Shown here: piece after piece, positions 35,484 through 43,959 of the stretch
Layout of the letters: every line of letters starts with the position of its first letter
Position numbering within the stretch: the stretch's first letter is position 1
NCBI GenBank assembly: GCA_029960065.1
Contig: JASCOF010000001.1
Coordinates: 124,001 to 188,000, forward strand
Direction of reading: 5' to 3'
Source of the DNA: Flavobacteriaceae bacterium PS02336
GTDB lineage: Bacteria > Bacteroidota > Bacteroidia > Flavobacteriales > Flavobacteriaceae
Length of the DNA stretch: 64,000 nt
Translations under genes and position numbers: made by a program
The notes under the pieces: model-generated
Told to the model about the DNA's origin: nothing
What the model saw: the letters and a program-made list of their open reading frames with translations, nothing else
Databases searched by the model: none

Positions 35484-36020
35484 ATGCCTTTATCAAAAAT
35501 AAAAGTGCTTGCTATAAGCGGCAGCACAAGGGAAAACTCCAGTAATTATAAAATTCTGAAATACATTTCAAATCATTTAAATACAGTATTTGATGTAGAA
35601 ATTTTAGAGAATTTAGCAGAACTTCCTCATTTTAATCCCGATTTGGATACCGAAAATCCTCCAAAAGAGATAATTTCACTTAGAAATAAAATTGAAAAGT
35701 CAGATGGTATTTTGATTTGTACACCCGAATACGTGTTTAGTCTGCCGGGAAGTCTTAAAAATGCTTTGGAATGGTGCGTTTCGACAACTGTTTTTACGAA
35801 CAAGAAAATGGGTTTAATTACGGCTTCTGCTTCTGGTGAAAAGGGACATGAACAACTTCTGTTAGTGATGAAAACTCTTGATTCAAAATTTGATGACGCT
35901 ACACAGCTTTTAATTCAAGGTGTTAGGGGAAAAGTCAATGCTGAAGGCGAAATCATAGGCGAAGAAACAACACAAGCACTTCAAACATTCATAAAAAGTT
36001 TCGAGAAGCATTTTTTATAA
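35484..36020 (+). CDS. NADPH-dependent FMN reductase family protein
   Basis: The 178-residue flavodoxin-fold protein has VLAISGSTRENSSNYKIL at the start as the FMN phosphate-binding loop, GILICTPEYVFSLPGSLKNALEW (about 75-97) as the family's central motif, and GLITASASGEKGHEQLL as the third flavin contact. Members reduce quinones, azo dyes or chromate using NADPH; the physiological substrate is unknown. A palindrome sits just upstream of the ATG. Confidence 0.92.
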   Translation: MPLSKIKVLAISGSTRENSSNYKILKYISNHLNTVFDVEILENLAELPHFNPDLDTENPPKEIISLRNKIEKSDGILICTPEYVFSLPGSLKNALEWCVSTTVFTNKKMGLITASASGEKGHEQLLLVMKTLDSKFDDATQLLIQGVRGKVNAEGEIIGEETTQALQTFIKSFEKHFL

Positions 36021-36051
36021 TAAATTTACTTCCTGAAACTTATCTAACCAC

Positions 36052-36924
36052 ATGATCACAAGAAGAAATTTTATAGTAACCACAGGGCTTGCCACAACAG
36101 CAGTTTTGGCTCGTCCATCATTAGCATTTTCTATGGAAAAAAAAGAAATAGGACTCCAATTATATACGCTTCGCGGAGAACTTCCAAAAGATGTAAAAAC
36201 AACTTTAGAGAAAGTCGCAAAGGCAGGATATACAACAGTTGAAACGTATGGGTTTTCGACTAAAGAACAATTCTGGGGTTTAACTCCAAAAGAGCTTAAA
36301 AAGATTTTAGACGATAATAATCTAAAAGCAGTAAGCGGACATTACAATTTAGGTAGCTTTTTGTATGATGGAAATACGTCAGAATTAATTGCGTCAATTG
36401 AAGCGGCTAAAATTCTCAAAAGTGAGTTTTTAACAGTTCCCTGGGTCGATGAACCTTTTAGAAGAAACATTGAGGATTATAAAAAGATTGCTTCTCGTGT
36501 AAATGAAGCTGCAATAATGTGTAAAAAAGCAGGTTTAAAACTGGCTTATCACAATCATGATTTTGAATTTCAAAAATATGATGGTATTACAGGTTACGAG
36601 ATCTTACTAAAAGAGACAGATAAAGATTTGGTTTATTTTGAATTGGATTTGTATTGGGTAATTCACTCTGGAAATGACCCTTTAAAATTATTTGCAGCAA
36701 ATCCAGGACGTTTTAAAATGTGGCATGTAAAAGATAAAGATAAAAACAATAATGATTTGAATACGGAAGTGGGTTCGGGAACAATCGATTTTAAACCTTT
36801 ATTTGCTGCAGCAAAAGAATCAGGAATGATTCATTTTTTTGTAGAGCAGGAGAATAATTTTGCAGTCAATTCTTTTGACTCGATTAAATCTAGTTGTGAT
36901 TTTATTTCTAAAAAATTAATGTAG
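36052..36924 (+). CDS. Tat-exported sugar phosphate isomerase/epimerase-like protein
   Basis: The 290-residue protein has a twin-arginine signal (TRRNFIVTTGLATTA at residues 3-17), so it is exported folded. The body is a xylose-isomerase-like TIM barrel: IGLQLYTLRGEL, GYTTVETYGF, LKAVSGHYNLG, LAYHNHDFEF with metal-ligand His residues, FELDLYWVIHSG with Glu/Asp ligands, MWHVKDKD and IHFFVEQEN. Such proteins act on sugars or inositols in the periplasm; the substrate is unknown. It lies 31 bp after the FMN reductase and 12 bp before the metalloprotease gene. Confidence 0.9.
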   Translation: MITRRNFIVTTGLATTAVLARPSLAFSMEKKEIGLQLYTLRGELPKDVKTTLEKVAKAGYTTVETYGFSTKEQFWGLTPKELKKILDDNNLKAVSGHYNLGSFLYDGNTSELIASIEAAKILKSEFLTVPWVDEPFRRNIEDYKKIASRVNEAAIMCKKAGLKLAYHNHDFEFQKYDGITGYEILLKETDKDLVYFELDLYWVIHSGNDPLKLFAANPGRFKMWHVKDKDKNNNDLNTEVGSGTIDFKPLFAAAKESGMIHFFVEQENNFAVNSFDSIKSSCDFISKKLM

Positions 36925-36936
36925 TAAAACTAATTT

Positions 36937-37842
36937 ATGAAGAAACTTATTTTGTTGGTTTTTGTACTTTTTTGTTCCTGTCACTCGAATAAGAAAGAAG
37001 AAACCAATTTAAAGCCAAAGTTACACTCACAGCAAATTTTACCGCCTCAACCTTATTTCTTGGATATTAAAGGGAATGATGTTAAGCTTGAAGAACCAGT
37101 TTTTGGTGATTGGCTGTTTTCTCATAAAGAGAAAGGACAAAGTTTTGAACAATTTGTTCGTACTAAGCATATTGTTTCCACAATAGAAGAGAATATTGTC
37201 TATTTGAAACCTATTGGGAATTTTAATTCTTTACAATTAAAACAGATTGAATTGGTTCGTCAGTATTTGCAAATATTTTTTCAGCTTGAAACCAAGGTTT
37301 TAGAAAATGTTTCAAACGATATTATTCCAAATCATGCGAGACGAATTGGAGATGTTGGACAAGAACAGTTTTTGGCAGGATATATTTTGACCGATGTTTT
37401 AAAAGAAGAAAGTCCTAATAAAAGAATCGCATTAATGGCAGTAACTGAAAAGGATTTGTATCCAAAACCCGAATGGAATTATGTTTTTGGATTGGCCTCT
37501 TATAGAGATAAAATTGCAGTAAGTTCTATGTACAGAATGCAAAAAGAAGCCGATTTTAATTTGAGTTTAGAACGATTGCTTAAAATTTGCTCTCATGAAA
37601 TAGGACATATGTTTGGTCTTCGCCATTGTATTGAAGCCAACTGCGTTATGAACGGAACCAATAGTATGTCAGAAACAGATTCTCATTCTATTAGATTGTG
37701 CTCACTTTGTCAAAGGAAATTAAATTCGGGATTTAAATACGATAATAAAAAAAGGTTAGTAGAATTAGAAAAATATTTTAAGGAAAACAATTTAACTGAA
37801 GGATTTCAGTTAATGCAGAAAGATCTTAAAAGCATTCAATAA
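36937..37842 (+). CDS. Archaemetzincin-like metalloprotease lipoprotein
   Basis: The 301-residue protein starts with a lipoprotein signal (LVFVLFCSC, residues 7-15). Residues 220-258 hold the archaemetzincin zinc signature: HEIGHMFGLRHC (H220, E221, H224, H230), then C231, C236, M238, C255 and C258, i.e. the HExxHxxGxxHC...C.M...CxxC pattern with a second, structural four-Cys zinc site. Archaemetzincins are scattered in archaea, animals and some bacteria. Their substrates are poorly known, and carriage on a lipoprotein implies work in the cell envelope. It is co-directional with its neighbours and 16 bp before the cupin gene. Confidence 0.9.
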   Translation: MKKLILLVFVLFCSCHSNKKEETNLKPKLHSQQILPPQPYFLDIKGNDVKLEEPVFGDWLFSHKEKGQSFEQFVRTKHIVSTIEENIVYLKPIGNFNSLQLKQIELVRQYLQIFFQLETKVLENVSNDIIPNHARRIGDVGQEQFLAGYILTDVLKEESPNKRIALMAVTEKDLYPKPEWNYVFGLASYRDKIAVSSMYRMQKEADFNLSLERLLKICSHEIGHMFGLRHCIEANCVMNGTNSMSETDSHSIRLCSLCQRKLNSGFKYDNKKRLVELEKYFKENNLTEGFQLMQKDLKSIQ

Positions 37843-37858
37843 ATAAAAAGTAATAGTT

Positions 37859-38206
37859 ATGAATATTGGAACAAGTAAAGAATTTATAAAAGGAGATGAT
37901 ATCGAATGGGAAGTAGTTGGCGAAGGAATCAAACGCAAGATTTTGGCTTTTGATGACAGAGTGATGCTTGTAAATGTTCATTTTGAAAAAGGGGGAATTG
38001 GTGTTTTACACGAACATTATCATACACAGGTTACTTATATAGCAAGTGGAAAATTCGATGTTACGATAAACGGTGTGACAGAAACGTTAAAAGAAGGCGA
38101 TAGTTTTTACATTCCGCCTCATGCAGTTCATGGAGTTGTTTGTTTGGAAACGGGAATGCTGACGGATGTTTTTGGTCCTGCAAGAGAAGATTTTTTGAAA
38201 TCATAA
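37859..38206 (+). CDS. Cupin domain protein
   Basis: The 115-residue single-domain cupin has motif 1 in VLHEHYHTQVTYIASGKFDV (metal-ligand His residues and Glu replaced by Gln in part) and motif 2 in EGDSFYIPPHAVHGV. Such small cytoplasmic cupins act as isomerases, dioxygenases or sensors. It probably belongs to the run of genes starting with the FMN reductase, as gaps are 12-31 bp. Substrate unknown. Confidence 0.88.
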   Translation: MNIGTSKEFIKGDDIEWEVVGEGIKRKILAFDDRVMLVNVHFEKGGIGVLHEHYHTQVTYIASGKFDVTINGVTETLKEGDSFYIPPHAVHGVVCLETGMLTDVFGPAREDFLKS

Positions 38207-38244
38207 AATCCTTAAAATCAATTGATTTTAAGGTTAAAAATCCT

Positions 38245-38304
38245 GATCTAATCTTAGACTTAAAAATTTTATAACTTTTTTAAAGTTTCAATTAAGATTA
38301 GATC
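38245..38304. promoter_or_regulatory. 12-bp inverted repeat before the MFS gene
   Basis: GATCTAATCTTA (38245-38256) and its perfect complement TAAGATTAGATC (38293-38304) flank a 36-bp AT-rich spacer. The right arm touches the -7 box at 38307-38314. It could be a two-site operator with looping. Confidence 0.5.
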
Positions 38305-38306
38305 GG

Positions 38307-38314
38307 TATTTTTG
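38307..38314 (+). promoter_or_regulatory. -7 promoter element of the MFS gene
   Basis: TATTTTTG ends 4 bp before the ATG at 38319, which predicts a leaderless transcript. Confidence 0.5.
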
Positions 38315-38318
38315 CAGC

Positions 38319-39491
38319 ATGAATTTATCTAAAACAAATGTACTTTTTATGGCAGTTTGCACTGGTCTTATAGTTGCAAATCTTTATTACTGCCAGCCTC
38401 TGATTGTTCTAATTGCCAACGAATTTAAAATTCCCGAAGCCAGCGCTGGAACCATAACATATCTTACTCAGGCAGGTTACGCGATTGGTCTATTTTTTAT
38501 GGTACCGCTTGGCGATAAATTAGAACGAAAAAGGCAGATTTTAATGACCACTTTAGCTACAGTAATTGCTTTGCTTATTGCTGCAACAGCTAAAAGTTTT
38601 CTAGTCTTGCAGATTGCTTCCTTGTTAATCGGAATCACTTCAATTGTGCCGCAGCTTATTTTGCCTCTGGCAGCTTCCTTAAGCGCGCCCGAACAGCGGG
38701 GAAAAGTTGTTGGAACAATCATGAGCGGACTTTTGGTCGGAATTTTATTGTCTCGAACTTTAAGCGGTTTTATTGGTCAGGTTTTAGGCTGGAGATCGAT
38801 GTTTTATATTGCTGCCGGAATTTGTCTTTTGATCTTTTTTGTTATTCAAAGCAAATTTCCAGTTAATAAACCACAGTTTCAAGGAACTTACGGGCAGTTA
38901 ATTAAGTCTTTATTTACGCTTATAAAAACACAGCCGATTTTGCGCGAAGCAACAGCAATCAACGTTTTCAGTTTTGCTCAGTTTGGAGCTTTCTGGACTA
39001 CGATGGTTTTGCTGCTTTCTGGCGAACCTTTTAATTTTAATAGTGCTACAATTGGTTTGTTTGGTATTGTTGGTGCTTCTGGAGCTTTGGCAGCGCCTTT
39101 AGTTGGAAAATTGGGAGATAAAGGAAATTCAAGAATAGCAGTTGGTTACGGTATTTTATTGGTTTTAATCAGCTTTTTGATTTTCTATTTTTCAATTGAA
39201 AGTGTAATCGGAATTGCAATTGGAATTGTGTTTATTGATATTGGAATTCAAGGTGTTCACATTTCTAACCAAACGCGTGTATATTCTTTAATGCCAGAAG
39301 CGAGAAATAGATTAAATACCGTATTTATGTCGTTTACCTTTTTAGGAACTGCTGCGGGTTCTGCGTACGGGTTGTTATTATGGAAGTTGGGCGGATGGCA
39401 TGCAGTAACAATTGGCTGTATGGTATTGTCTTTACTATCATTAACAGTTTATGGACTGACTTATAAATCAATCCCGAAACGTCGGGACTAA
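38319..39491 (+). CDS. MFS transporter (drug/sugar efflux-like)
   Basis: The 390-residue inner-membrane protein has 12 predicted helices. The MFS loop 2-3 motif is seen as [13 protein letters not shown] (about 61-73), motif C-like [17 protein letters not shown] near 135-151, and [13 protein letters not shown] near 262-274 as the second-half equivalent. The start [22 protein letters not shown] is typical of the YnfM-type/efflux subgroup. Substrate unknown. It is probably transcribed alone from a near-leaderless promoter with a flanking inverted repeat. Confidence 0.92.
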   Translation: MNLSKTNVLFMAVCTGLIVANLYYCQPLIVLIANEFKIPEASAGTITYLTQAGYAIGLFFMVPLGDKLERKRQILMTTLATVIALLIAATAKSFLVLQIASLLIGITSIVPQLILPLAASLSAPEQRGKVVGTIMSGLLVGILLSRTLSGFIGQVLGWRSMFYIAAGICLLIFFVIQSKFPVNKPQFQGTYGQLIKSLFTLIKTQPILREATAINVFSFAQFGAFWTTMVLLLSGEPFNFNSATIGLFGIVGASGALAAPLVGKLGDKGNSRIAVGYGILLVLISFLIFYFSIESVIGIAIGIVFIDIGIQGVHISNQTRVYSLMPEARNRLNTVFMSFTFLGTAAGSAYGLLLWKLGGWHAVTIGCMVLSLLSLTVYGLTYKSIPKRRD

Positions 39492-39509
39492 AAAACAAAA
39501 AGCGCAAAT

Positions 39510-39537
39510 TGATTAAAAAATTAATTTGTAAATTTGC
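39510..39537 (+). promoter_or_regulatory. Promoter of the cyclophilin-FKBP gene
   Basis: TTG (39510-39512), a 17-bp spacer and TAAATTTG (39530-39537) match the consensus. It lies inside the upstream open frame and so supports the ATG at 39560. Confidence 0.65.
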
Positions 39538-39559
39538 GTTCAAAATTAAAAATAACAAC

Positions 39560-40492
39560 ATGGAAAACGGAATATACGCTAAATTCAACACTAGCAAAGG
39601 TTCGATTTTAGTAAAATTGACACACGATTTGACGCCTGGAACTGTAGGGAACTTTGTGGCTCTTGCAGAAGGGAATATGGAAAATAAAGTGAAACCTCAA
39701 GGACAAAAATTCTATGACGGATTAACTTTCCACAGAGTAATTGCAGATTTCATGATTCAAGGTGGTTGCCCAAAAGGTACAGGAACTGGAGATCCAGGTT
39801 ATAAATTTGATGATGAATTTCACCCAACTTTAAAACACGATCGTCCAGGAGTTTTGTCTATGGCAAACTCTGGTCCTGGAAGTAACGGTTCTCAATTTTT
39901 TATCACTCACGTTCCAACTCCTTGGTTAGACGGGAAACATAGTGTTTTTGGATATGTTGTTGAAGGACAGGATATCGTTGACGCTGTTGCTCAAGGTGAT
40001 AATTTAGAGTCTGTAGAAATCATTAGAGTTGGAGAAGAAGCTCAAAAGTTTAATGCGATTGAAGCTTTTATTGGTTTAAAAGGTGCTCGTCTAAAAAGAG
40101 AAGCAGCTTTAAAAGCAGAATCTGAAGCAAAAATGGAACAATTAGCTGCTGGTTTTGATAAAACTGAAAGTGGTTTACGTTATAAAATGATCCAAAAAGG
40201 TGAAGGTAAAAGAGCTGAAGCAGGAAAAACAGTTTCTGTTCACTACGAAGGATCTTTAGAAAATGGAAAAGTTTTTGATTCATCTTACCCACGTAAAAAA
40301 CCAATCGAATTTAAATTAGGAATTGGACAAGTTATCGAAGGATGGGACGAAGGTATTGCTCTATTACAAGTTGGAGACAAAGCTCGTTTTGTAATTCCAT
40401 CTGATTTAGGATACGGACCATCTGGTGCAGGAGGAGTTATTCCGCCAAACGCAACTTTGATTTTTGACGTTGAATTAATGGACGTAAAATAA
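39560..40492 (+). CDS. Bifunctional peptidyl-prolyl isomerase: cyclophilin-FKBP fusion
   Basis: The 310-residue protein joins two unrelated prolyl isomerases. Residues 1-165 are a cyclophilin ([50 protein letters not shown]), with active-site Arg, Phe, Gln and His kept. Residues about 215-310 are an FKBP ([62 protein letters not shown]). A charged helical linker ([21 protein letters not shown]) separates them. No signal peptide is present, so it should act in the cytoplasm as a folding factor. The frame is open 17 codons upstream, but the promoter lies there. Confidence 0.95.
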   Translation: MENGIYAKFNTSKGSILVKLTHDLTPGTVGNFVALAEGNMENKVKPQGQKFYDGLTFHRVIADFMIQGGCPKGTGTGDPGYKFDDEFHPTLKHDRPGVLSMANSGPGSNGSQFFITHVPTPWLDGKHSVFGYVVEGQDIVDAVAQGDNLESVEIIRVGEEAQKFNAIEAFIGLKGARLKREAALKAESEAKMEQLAAGFDKTESGLRYKMIQKGEGKRAEAGKTVSVHYEGSLENGKVFDSSYPRKKPIEFKLGIGQVIEGWDEGIALLQVGDKARFVIPSDLGYGPSGAGGVIPPNATLIFDVELMDVK

Positions 40493-40527
40493 GAGTTTAC
40501 AAGCAATTTAGTATTGTTTTAAATAGT

Positions 40528-40560
40528 AATCCCATATGCCATAGCATATGGGATTTTTTT
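40528..40560 (+). terminator. Rho-independent terminator of the PPIase gene
   Basis: The perfect 12-bp stem AATCCCATATGC/GCATATGGGATT (40528-40539 with 40544-40555) has a 4-nt loop and is followed by a T-run. Confidence 0.9.
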
Positions 40561-40585
40561 ATATTTACTAAAAAAACCAAGGAAG

Positions 40586-40885
40586 ATGAAAAACTTTTTA
40601 ATATTAGCTGGACTAGCCTTATTTGCAGTTTCTTGCGGAACTCAAAAAACAACAACTGTTGCTGCAACTCCTGCAGAAGCTTCAAAAACGGTTGCATTAA
40701 CGCCTGAATTAGAAGCAGGTAAAAGCATGTATGAGAACAATTGCGCAAAATGCCACAAATTGTATGATCCTAAAAAATTCACAAAGGAAGAATGGGCTCC
40801 GATTTTGGTAAGAATGGGTAAAAAAGCGAAATTAGATGAAGCTCAATTAGCTTCTGTTACAGATTACATTCATTCACAATTATAG
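40586..40885 (+). CDS. Lipoprotein c-type cytochrome
   Basis: The 99-residue protein has a lipoprotein signal with lipobox AVSC (Cys17), a Thr/Ala linker, and a mono-heme domain with CAKCH (C53, C56, H57). A Met near residue 80 (LVRMGKK) is the likely sixth ligand. It would be tethered to a membrane facing the periplasm and carry one electron; its partner oxidase or reductase is not in this window. It has its own terminator. Confidence 0.9.
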   Translation: MKNFLILAGLALFAVSCGTQKTTTVAATPAEASKTVALTPELEAGKSMYENNCAKCHKLYDPKKFTKEEWAPILVRMGKKAKLDEAQLASVTDYIHSQL

Positions 40886-40905
40886 TTGTAATTCGAAAAA
40901 AGCAT

Positions 40906-40937
40906 AAAAAAACTGTTCAATCGAACAGTTTTTTTAT
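40906..40937 (+). terminator. Rho-independent terminator of the cytochrome gene
   Basis: The stem AAAACTGTTC/GAACAGTTTT (around 40908-40918 and 40923-40933) is followed by T residues. Confidence 0.85.
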
Positions 40938-40951
40938 TTTTAAATAGATAT

Positions 40952-40982
40952 AAAAAAAACACCGTCACAAAATGAGGTGTTT
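40952..40982 (-). terminator. Rho-independent terminator of the GreA/Rnk-like gene
   Basis: AAACACC (40957-40963) pairs with GGTGTTT (40976-40982). On the minus strand it is followed by a T-run, and it is placed just after the stop at 40989. Confidence 0.7.
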
Positions 40983-40988
40983 AAAAAG

Positions 40989-41384
40989 TTAAGAATGATG
41001 TACAGCCGAATTGTCTACTGCAACGACTTTTAAAGTTTTGATACCAGCAGGCATTTCCCAATCTACTTCGTCATTTTCTTTAAAACCAATTATGGCAACG
41101 CTTAAAGGAGCTAAGATTGAGATTTTAGATTGTTTAACATCTGCTGCAGAAGGCAGTACAATTTGAATTTTCATTTGTTTCTTGGCTTTTACATCTTCAA
41201 TCGTTACAAAAGAATTGATTCTTATAACTGAACCATCAAGTTCGCTTTCTTTGCTGATTACTGCGCGATCTAATTCTTGTGAAAGCTGATTTGCTTCTTT
41301 AGTATTTGTTGAATTTTTACTTTTTAAAATCAATTCTCTTAAAAATTGATAATCTGATTTACAGAAAGTGGGTGTTGGTTTCAT
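40989..41384 (-). CDS. GreA/GreB-family (Rnk-type) elongation factor-like protein
   Basis: The 131-residue protein has a short N-terminal helical part (FLRELILKSKNSTNTKEANQLSQELDRAV) and a C-terminal FKBP-like GreA/GreB domain (about 50-128) with IRINSFVTIEDV, ISILAPLSVAIIGFKENDEVDWEMPAGIKTLKVVAV. The coiled coil is too short to reach the polymerase active site as GreA does, which fits Rnk-like proteins. It probably binds RNA polymerase and modulates transcription. Confidence 0.88.
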   Translation of the reverse strand: MKPTPTFCKSDYQFLRELILKSKNSTNTKEANQLSQELDRAVISKESELDGSVIRINSFVTIEDVKAKKQMKIQIVLPSAADVKQSKISILAPLSVAIIGFKENDEVDWEMPAGIKTLKVVAVDNSAVHHS

Positions 41385-41761
41385 ATCTATATTGAATTTA
41401 TTGTTATTAAAAATTGAAATAATTTTTCTTCTTTAGAAATTTGTAATGAACGATTCTTTGCCCATAAAAAGAAAAGCATTGGGAAAACTTAATTTAGAAA
41501 AAACAAAAAAATATCTGATCAAAATTGCATTTTGTCAAATAGGTAAATGTTTAAGTTGATGTAAATCCTCCGTCAGAAAGAAGAAACTGAAATAGACGGA
41601 GGCCTAATTGATAAAGGCCTTATTATGTGAAATAATTACAGCACCAAGTGGTTTTGCAAAGCAAAACGAATTTTTCAAGGCTGTAAATGGTATATTATTT
41701 CCCATCAGGATGATTAAATTGATTGGCAAAGATAGGTAATCTTTTTGAATTTAGTGCGTAT
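41385..41761. other. Gene-poor gap with possible structured RNA
   Basis: This 377-bp gap has no clear gene. A 37-codon frame (41446-41559, plus) is Lys-rich but has no supporting signal. Two adjacent hairpins are visible: CCTCCGTC/GACGGAGG (41567-41574 with 41595-41602) and GGCCT/AGGCC (41601-41605 with 41615-41619), which compete for the GG at 41601-41602. A -7-like box (TATCTTTG, minus strand, 41727-41734) lies further upstream, so this may be a long leader of the GreA/Rnk-like gene. Confidence 0.3.
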
Positions 41762-42316
41762 TTACTTCCATTTTATGCCACAGCCTAAACTTGGTTTCTG
41801 AGGATCTTTCAGACTTCGGTTGTAAATTAAGGCATCAATTGCGCCTCTCAGGTCACTGCCGCTAAGGGTAATTCCATTTCCTGGTCTGGAATCATCCAAT
41901 TGACCACGATAGAATAATTTGTCTTGATTATCAAATAAATAAAAGTCTGGAGTGCAGGCTGCTTGATATGCTTTTGCAGTTTCCTGGCTTTCATCATAGA
42001 GATATGGAAAATCAATTTTGTTTTCCATAGCAAACTCTGTCATGTTTTCTGGAGCATCTTGCGGGTACTTTACAATGTCATTACTTGAAATAGCAATTAT
42101 GCCAATTCCTTGTACGCGATAATCATTTGCAATCATAACCACTTCCTGTATAACGTGATGCACAAACGGACAATGGTTGCAGATAAACATAACCAATGTT
42201 CCTTTTGATCCTTTCAAATCTTGAAAAGTAAAGGTATCATTAGAATTAGTATCTTTTAAATAAAAATCAGCTGCAATTGTTCCAAGTGGAAGCATTGTTG
42301 ATTCAGTTCGTGCCAT
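41762..42316 (-). CDS. Thioredoxin-fold (AhpC/TSA-like) protein
   Basis: The 184-residue protein is a peroxiredoxin/TlpA-like thioredoxin fold. The redox motif is CNHCPFVHHV (CxxC) near residues 44-53, after GTLVMFI; VQGIGIIAISSND and AACTPDFYLFD follow in order. This subgroup (thioredoxin family with CNHCP) is common and cytoplasmic, with no clear partner. No signal peptide is seen from the ATG at 42316; the 19 codons upstream in the same frame look non-coding and Phe-rich. Function is likely thiol peroxidase or disulfide handling. Confidence 0.87.
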   Translation of the reverse strand: MARTESTMLPLGTIAADFYLKDTNSNDTFTFQDLKGSKGTLVMFICNHCPFVHHVIQEVVMIANDYRVQGIGIIAISSNDIVKYPQDAPENMTEFAMENKIDFPYLYDESQETAKAYQAACTPDFYLFDNQDKLFYRGQLDDSRPGNGITLSGSDLRGAIDALIYNRSLKDPQKPSLGCGIKWK

Positions 42317-42379
42317 TTTACAAGAAATTATATTTTCAAAAATAGGTTTAAAAATCTGTAAAAAAAAGAGCACAAGAAT

Positions 42380-42432
42380 AAAAAAATATCCAAAGAAGCA
42401 GTTAGCTTTAATAAGCTTGCTCTTTGGATACT
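42380..42432 (-). terminator. Terminator of the haloperoxidase-type hydrolase gene
   Basis: TATCCAAAGAAGCA and TGCTCTTTGGATA pair with one bulge, around an inner AGCTTTAATAAGCT palindrome. On the minus strand the stem is followed by a T-run. Confidence 0.7.
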
Positions 42433-42442
42433 TTTTATGTTT

Positions 42443-43336
42443 TTATGAATTTAAAAAATGCAGCAAATCTTCGTTTAATTTCTCTCTGTCGGTGTAGAAT
42501 AACCCGTGAGGAGCGCCTTCATATTCAATATAAGTATTGTTTGCAATTGCTTTTGCCGCTTTTCTTGAAGTAAGATCAATTGGTACAATTTTATCATCAT
42601 CTCCATGAATGATTAAAGTCGGAACTTTTATAAAATCCAGCTCGTCTCTAAAATCTGTAAATGAAAAGGATTCGGCACATTTTAAAGTGGCACGCGGAGA
42701 AGCAAGCGAACATAATGTTCTGTAATATTCCAGCAATGGCGTGCTGATTGGCTTGTTGATGATGTTAATTCCGAAAAAAGTTTTTCCGAAATTGTCCACA
42801 AATGCAATTCGATCTTCTTTGATTGCTGCGGCTGTATTTTCGCTTTTCTCTTTAGGATGCCCGTCTGGATTATCGTCTGTTTTTAAAAGGAAAGGAATAA
42901 TTGATGAAATCAGAGCAGCTTTAATAACGCCTTTTCCGCCATGACGGCTAAAATAACGAACAACTTCACCGCCACCCATAGAAAAACCAACAAGTGTTAC
43001 ATTTTCTAATTCTAATTGCTCTATAATTTCTTTTAAATCATCTGTTAAAGTATCATAATCATATCCATCCCAAGGTTGTGAAGATTTTCCGAATCCTCGT
43101 CTATCGTATGCAATAACTCTGTAATTATTTTGTACTAAATGATCTATCTGATATTCCCACATTTCATTAGAAAGAGGCCAGCCATGTATCAAAATTACTG
43201 GTTTTCCTTTACCGTAATCTTTAACATAAAGGCGCACATTTTGAGCAGTTTCTACATATTTATCGGTATGAACCTGTTTTAAATTGGATTCAAAATCTTT
43301 AATTGACATGCATGCATTTGGTTCAGTATGTTCCAT
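42443..43336 (-). CDS. Alpha/beta hydrolase (non-heme chloroperoxidase type)
   Basis: The 297-residue protein matches the cofactor-free haloperoxidase/arylesterase group: VILIHGWPLSNEMWEYQ for the oxyanion hole, YDRRGFGKSSQPW, the nucleophile in VGFSMGGGEVVRY, the acid in LIIHGDDDKIVP, and the His in GAPHGLF near the C terminus. It has no signal peptide, although about 25 N-terminal residues precede the fold. Such enzymes hydrolyse esters and can perform perhydrolysis; the natural substrate is unknown. It precedes the thioredoxin-like gene on the same strand, with a terminator between. Confidence 0.92.
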   Translation of the reverse strand: MEHTEPNACMSIKDFESNLKQVHTDKYVETAQNVRLYVKDYGKGKPVILIHGWPLSNEMWEYQIDHLVQNNYRVIAYDRRGFGKSSQPWDGYDYDTLTDDLKEIIEQLELENVTLVGFSMGGGEVVRYFSRHGGKGVIKAALISSIIPFLLKTDDNPDGHPKEKSENTAAAIKEDRIAFVDNFGKTFFGINIINKPISTPLLEYYRTLCSLASPRATLKCAESFSFTDFRDELDFIKVPTLIIHGDDDKIVPIDLTSRKAAKAIANNTYIEYEGAPHGLFYTDREKLNEDLLHFLNS

Positions 43337-43460
43337 GTTATATGTTTTTTACGTTCGTGTAATTATTTTCTTTAGTAAAATTAGATGCTAAGCAAAAGAA
43401 ATAGGTTATAGAATTAAGGTGATTAATTACAAAATTTATAGGTTTGTAAAAAAGTATAAA

Positions 43461-43796
43461 ATGGATTTAACCTGGAATGAATTTGAACGCACCGATATGC
43501 GTGTAGGAACTATTTTGGAAGTAAATGATTTTCCTGAAGCGAGAAAACCAGCGTATCAATTAACGATCGATTTTGGTTCGGAAATTGGAATTAGAAAGTC
43601 ATCGGCACAAATTACCAAAAGATACGGAAAAGAAGATTTGATCAATCGTCAGATTGTGGCAGTTGTCAATTTTCCAAGAAAACAAATTGGAAAATTTATG
43701 AGCGAATGTTTGGTTCTTGGCGCTGTAGGCGAGGAGGGAGATGTAATTTTATTGGCTCCTGATTTTAAGATCCCGAACGGACTGCGAATAGGATAA
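43461..43796 (+). CDS. csaA: CsaA-type tRNA-binding protein
   Basis: The 111-residue protein is a stand-alone OB-fold of the tRNA-binding (EMAP-II/TRBP111/CsaA) class: FERTDMRVGTILEVNDFPEARKPAYQLTIDFG at the start, IRKSSAQITKRY, IVAVVNFPRKQIGKFMSECLVLG, and VILLAPDF at the end. CsaA is a homodimeric protein with reported chaperone or export-related activity and tRNA-like binding. The frame opens 14 codons earlier, but MDLTWNEFERTDMRVG is the usual start. Confidence 0.93.
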   Translation: MDLTWNEFERTDMRVGTILEVNDFPEARKPAYQLTIDFGSEIGIRKSSAQITKRYGKEDLINRQIVAVVNFPRKQIGKFMSECLVLGAVGEEGDVILLAPDFKIPNGLRIG

Positions 43797-43813
43797 TTTC
43801 TAATCAATAAATT

Positions 43814-43957
43814 TTACCGCAAAGCACGCAAAGTTTTTTTTCAAATGACCTTTTTAGAAAAGGTTAAAGTTTGCAAAGCTTTGTGAACTTTAACCGACAA
43901 AAAAAATCCCATAAAGCCTCGCGGTCTTTGCGTAAACCTTTGTGATCTTTGCGGTTA
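43814..43957. repeat. Nested-palindrome repeat, copy 4 (convergent junction)
   Basis: Outer TTACCGCAAAGCACGCAAAG and CTTTGTGATCTTTGCGGTTAA arms enclose an inner GGTTAAAGTTTGCAAAGCTTT pair. It is more degraded than copies 1-3. It lies between the stop codons of csaA and the RBBP9-like gene. Confidence 0.7.
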
Positions 43958-43959
43958 AA

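Noticed and set aside
41446..41559. 37-codon small open frame on the plus strand
   Set aside because: Lys-rich, with no promoter match, conserved motif or ribosome-binding signal; chance open frames of this size are expected in AT-rich DNA.
43419..43460. N-terminal extension of csaA
   Set aside because: The added residues are unlike CsaA proteins, which begin close to the EFERTDMRVG-type motif.
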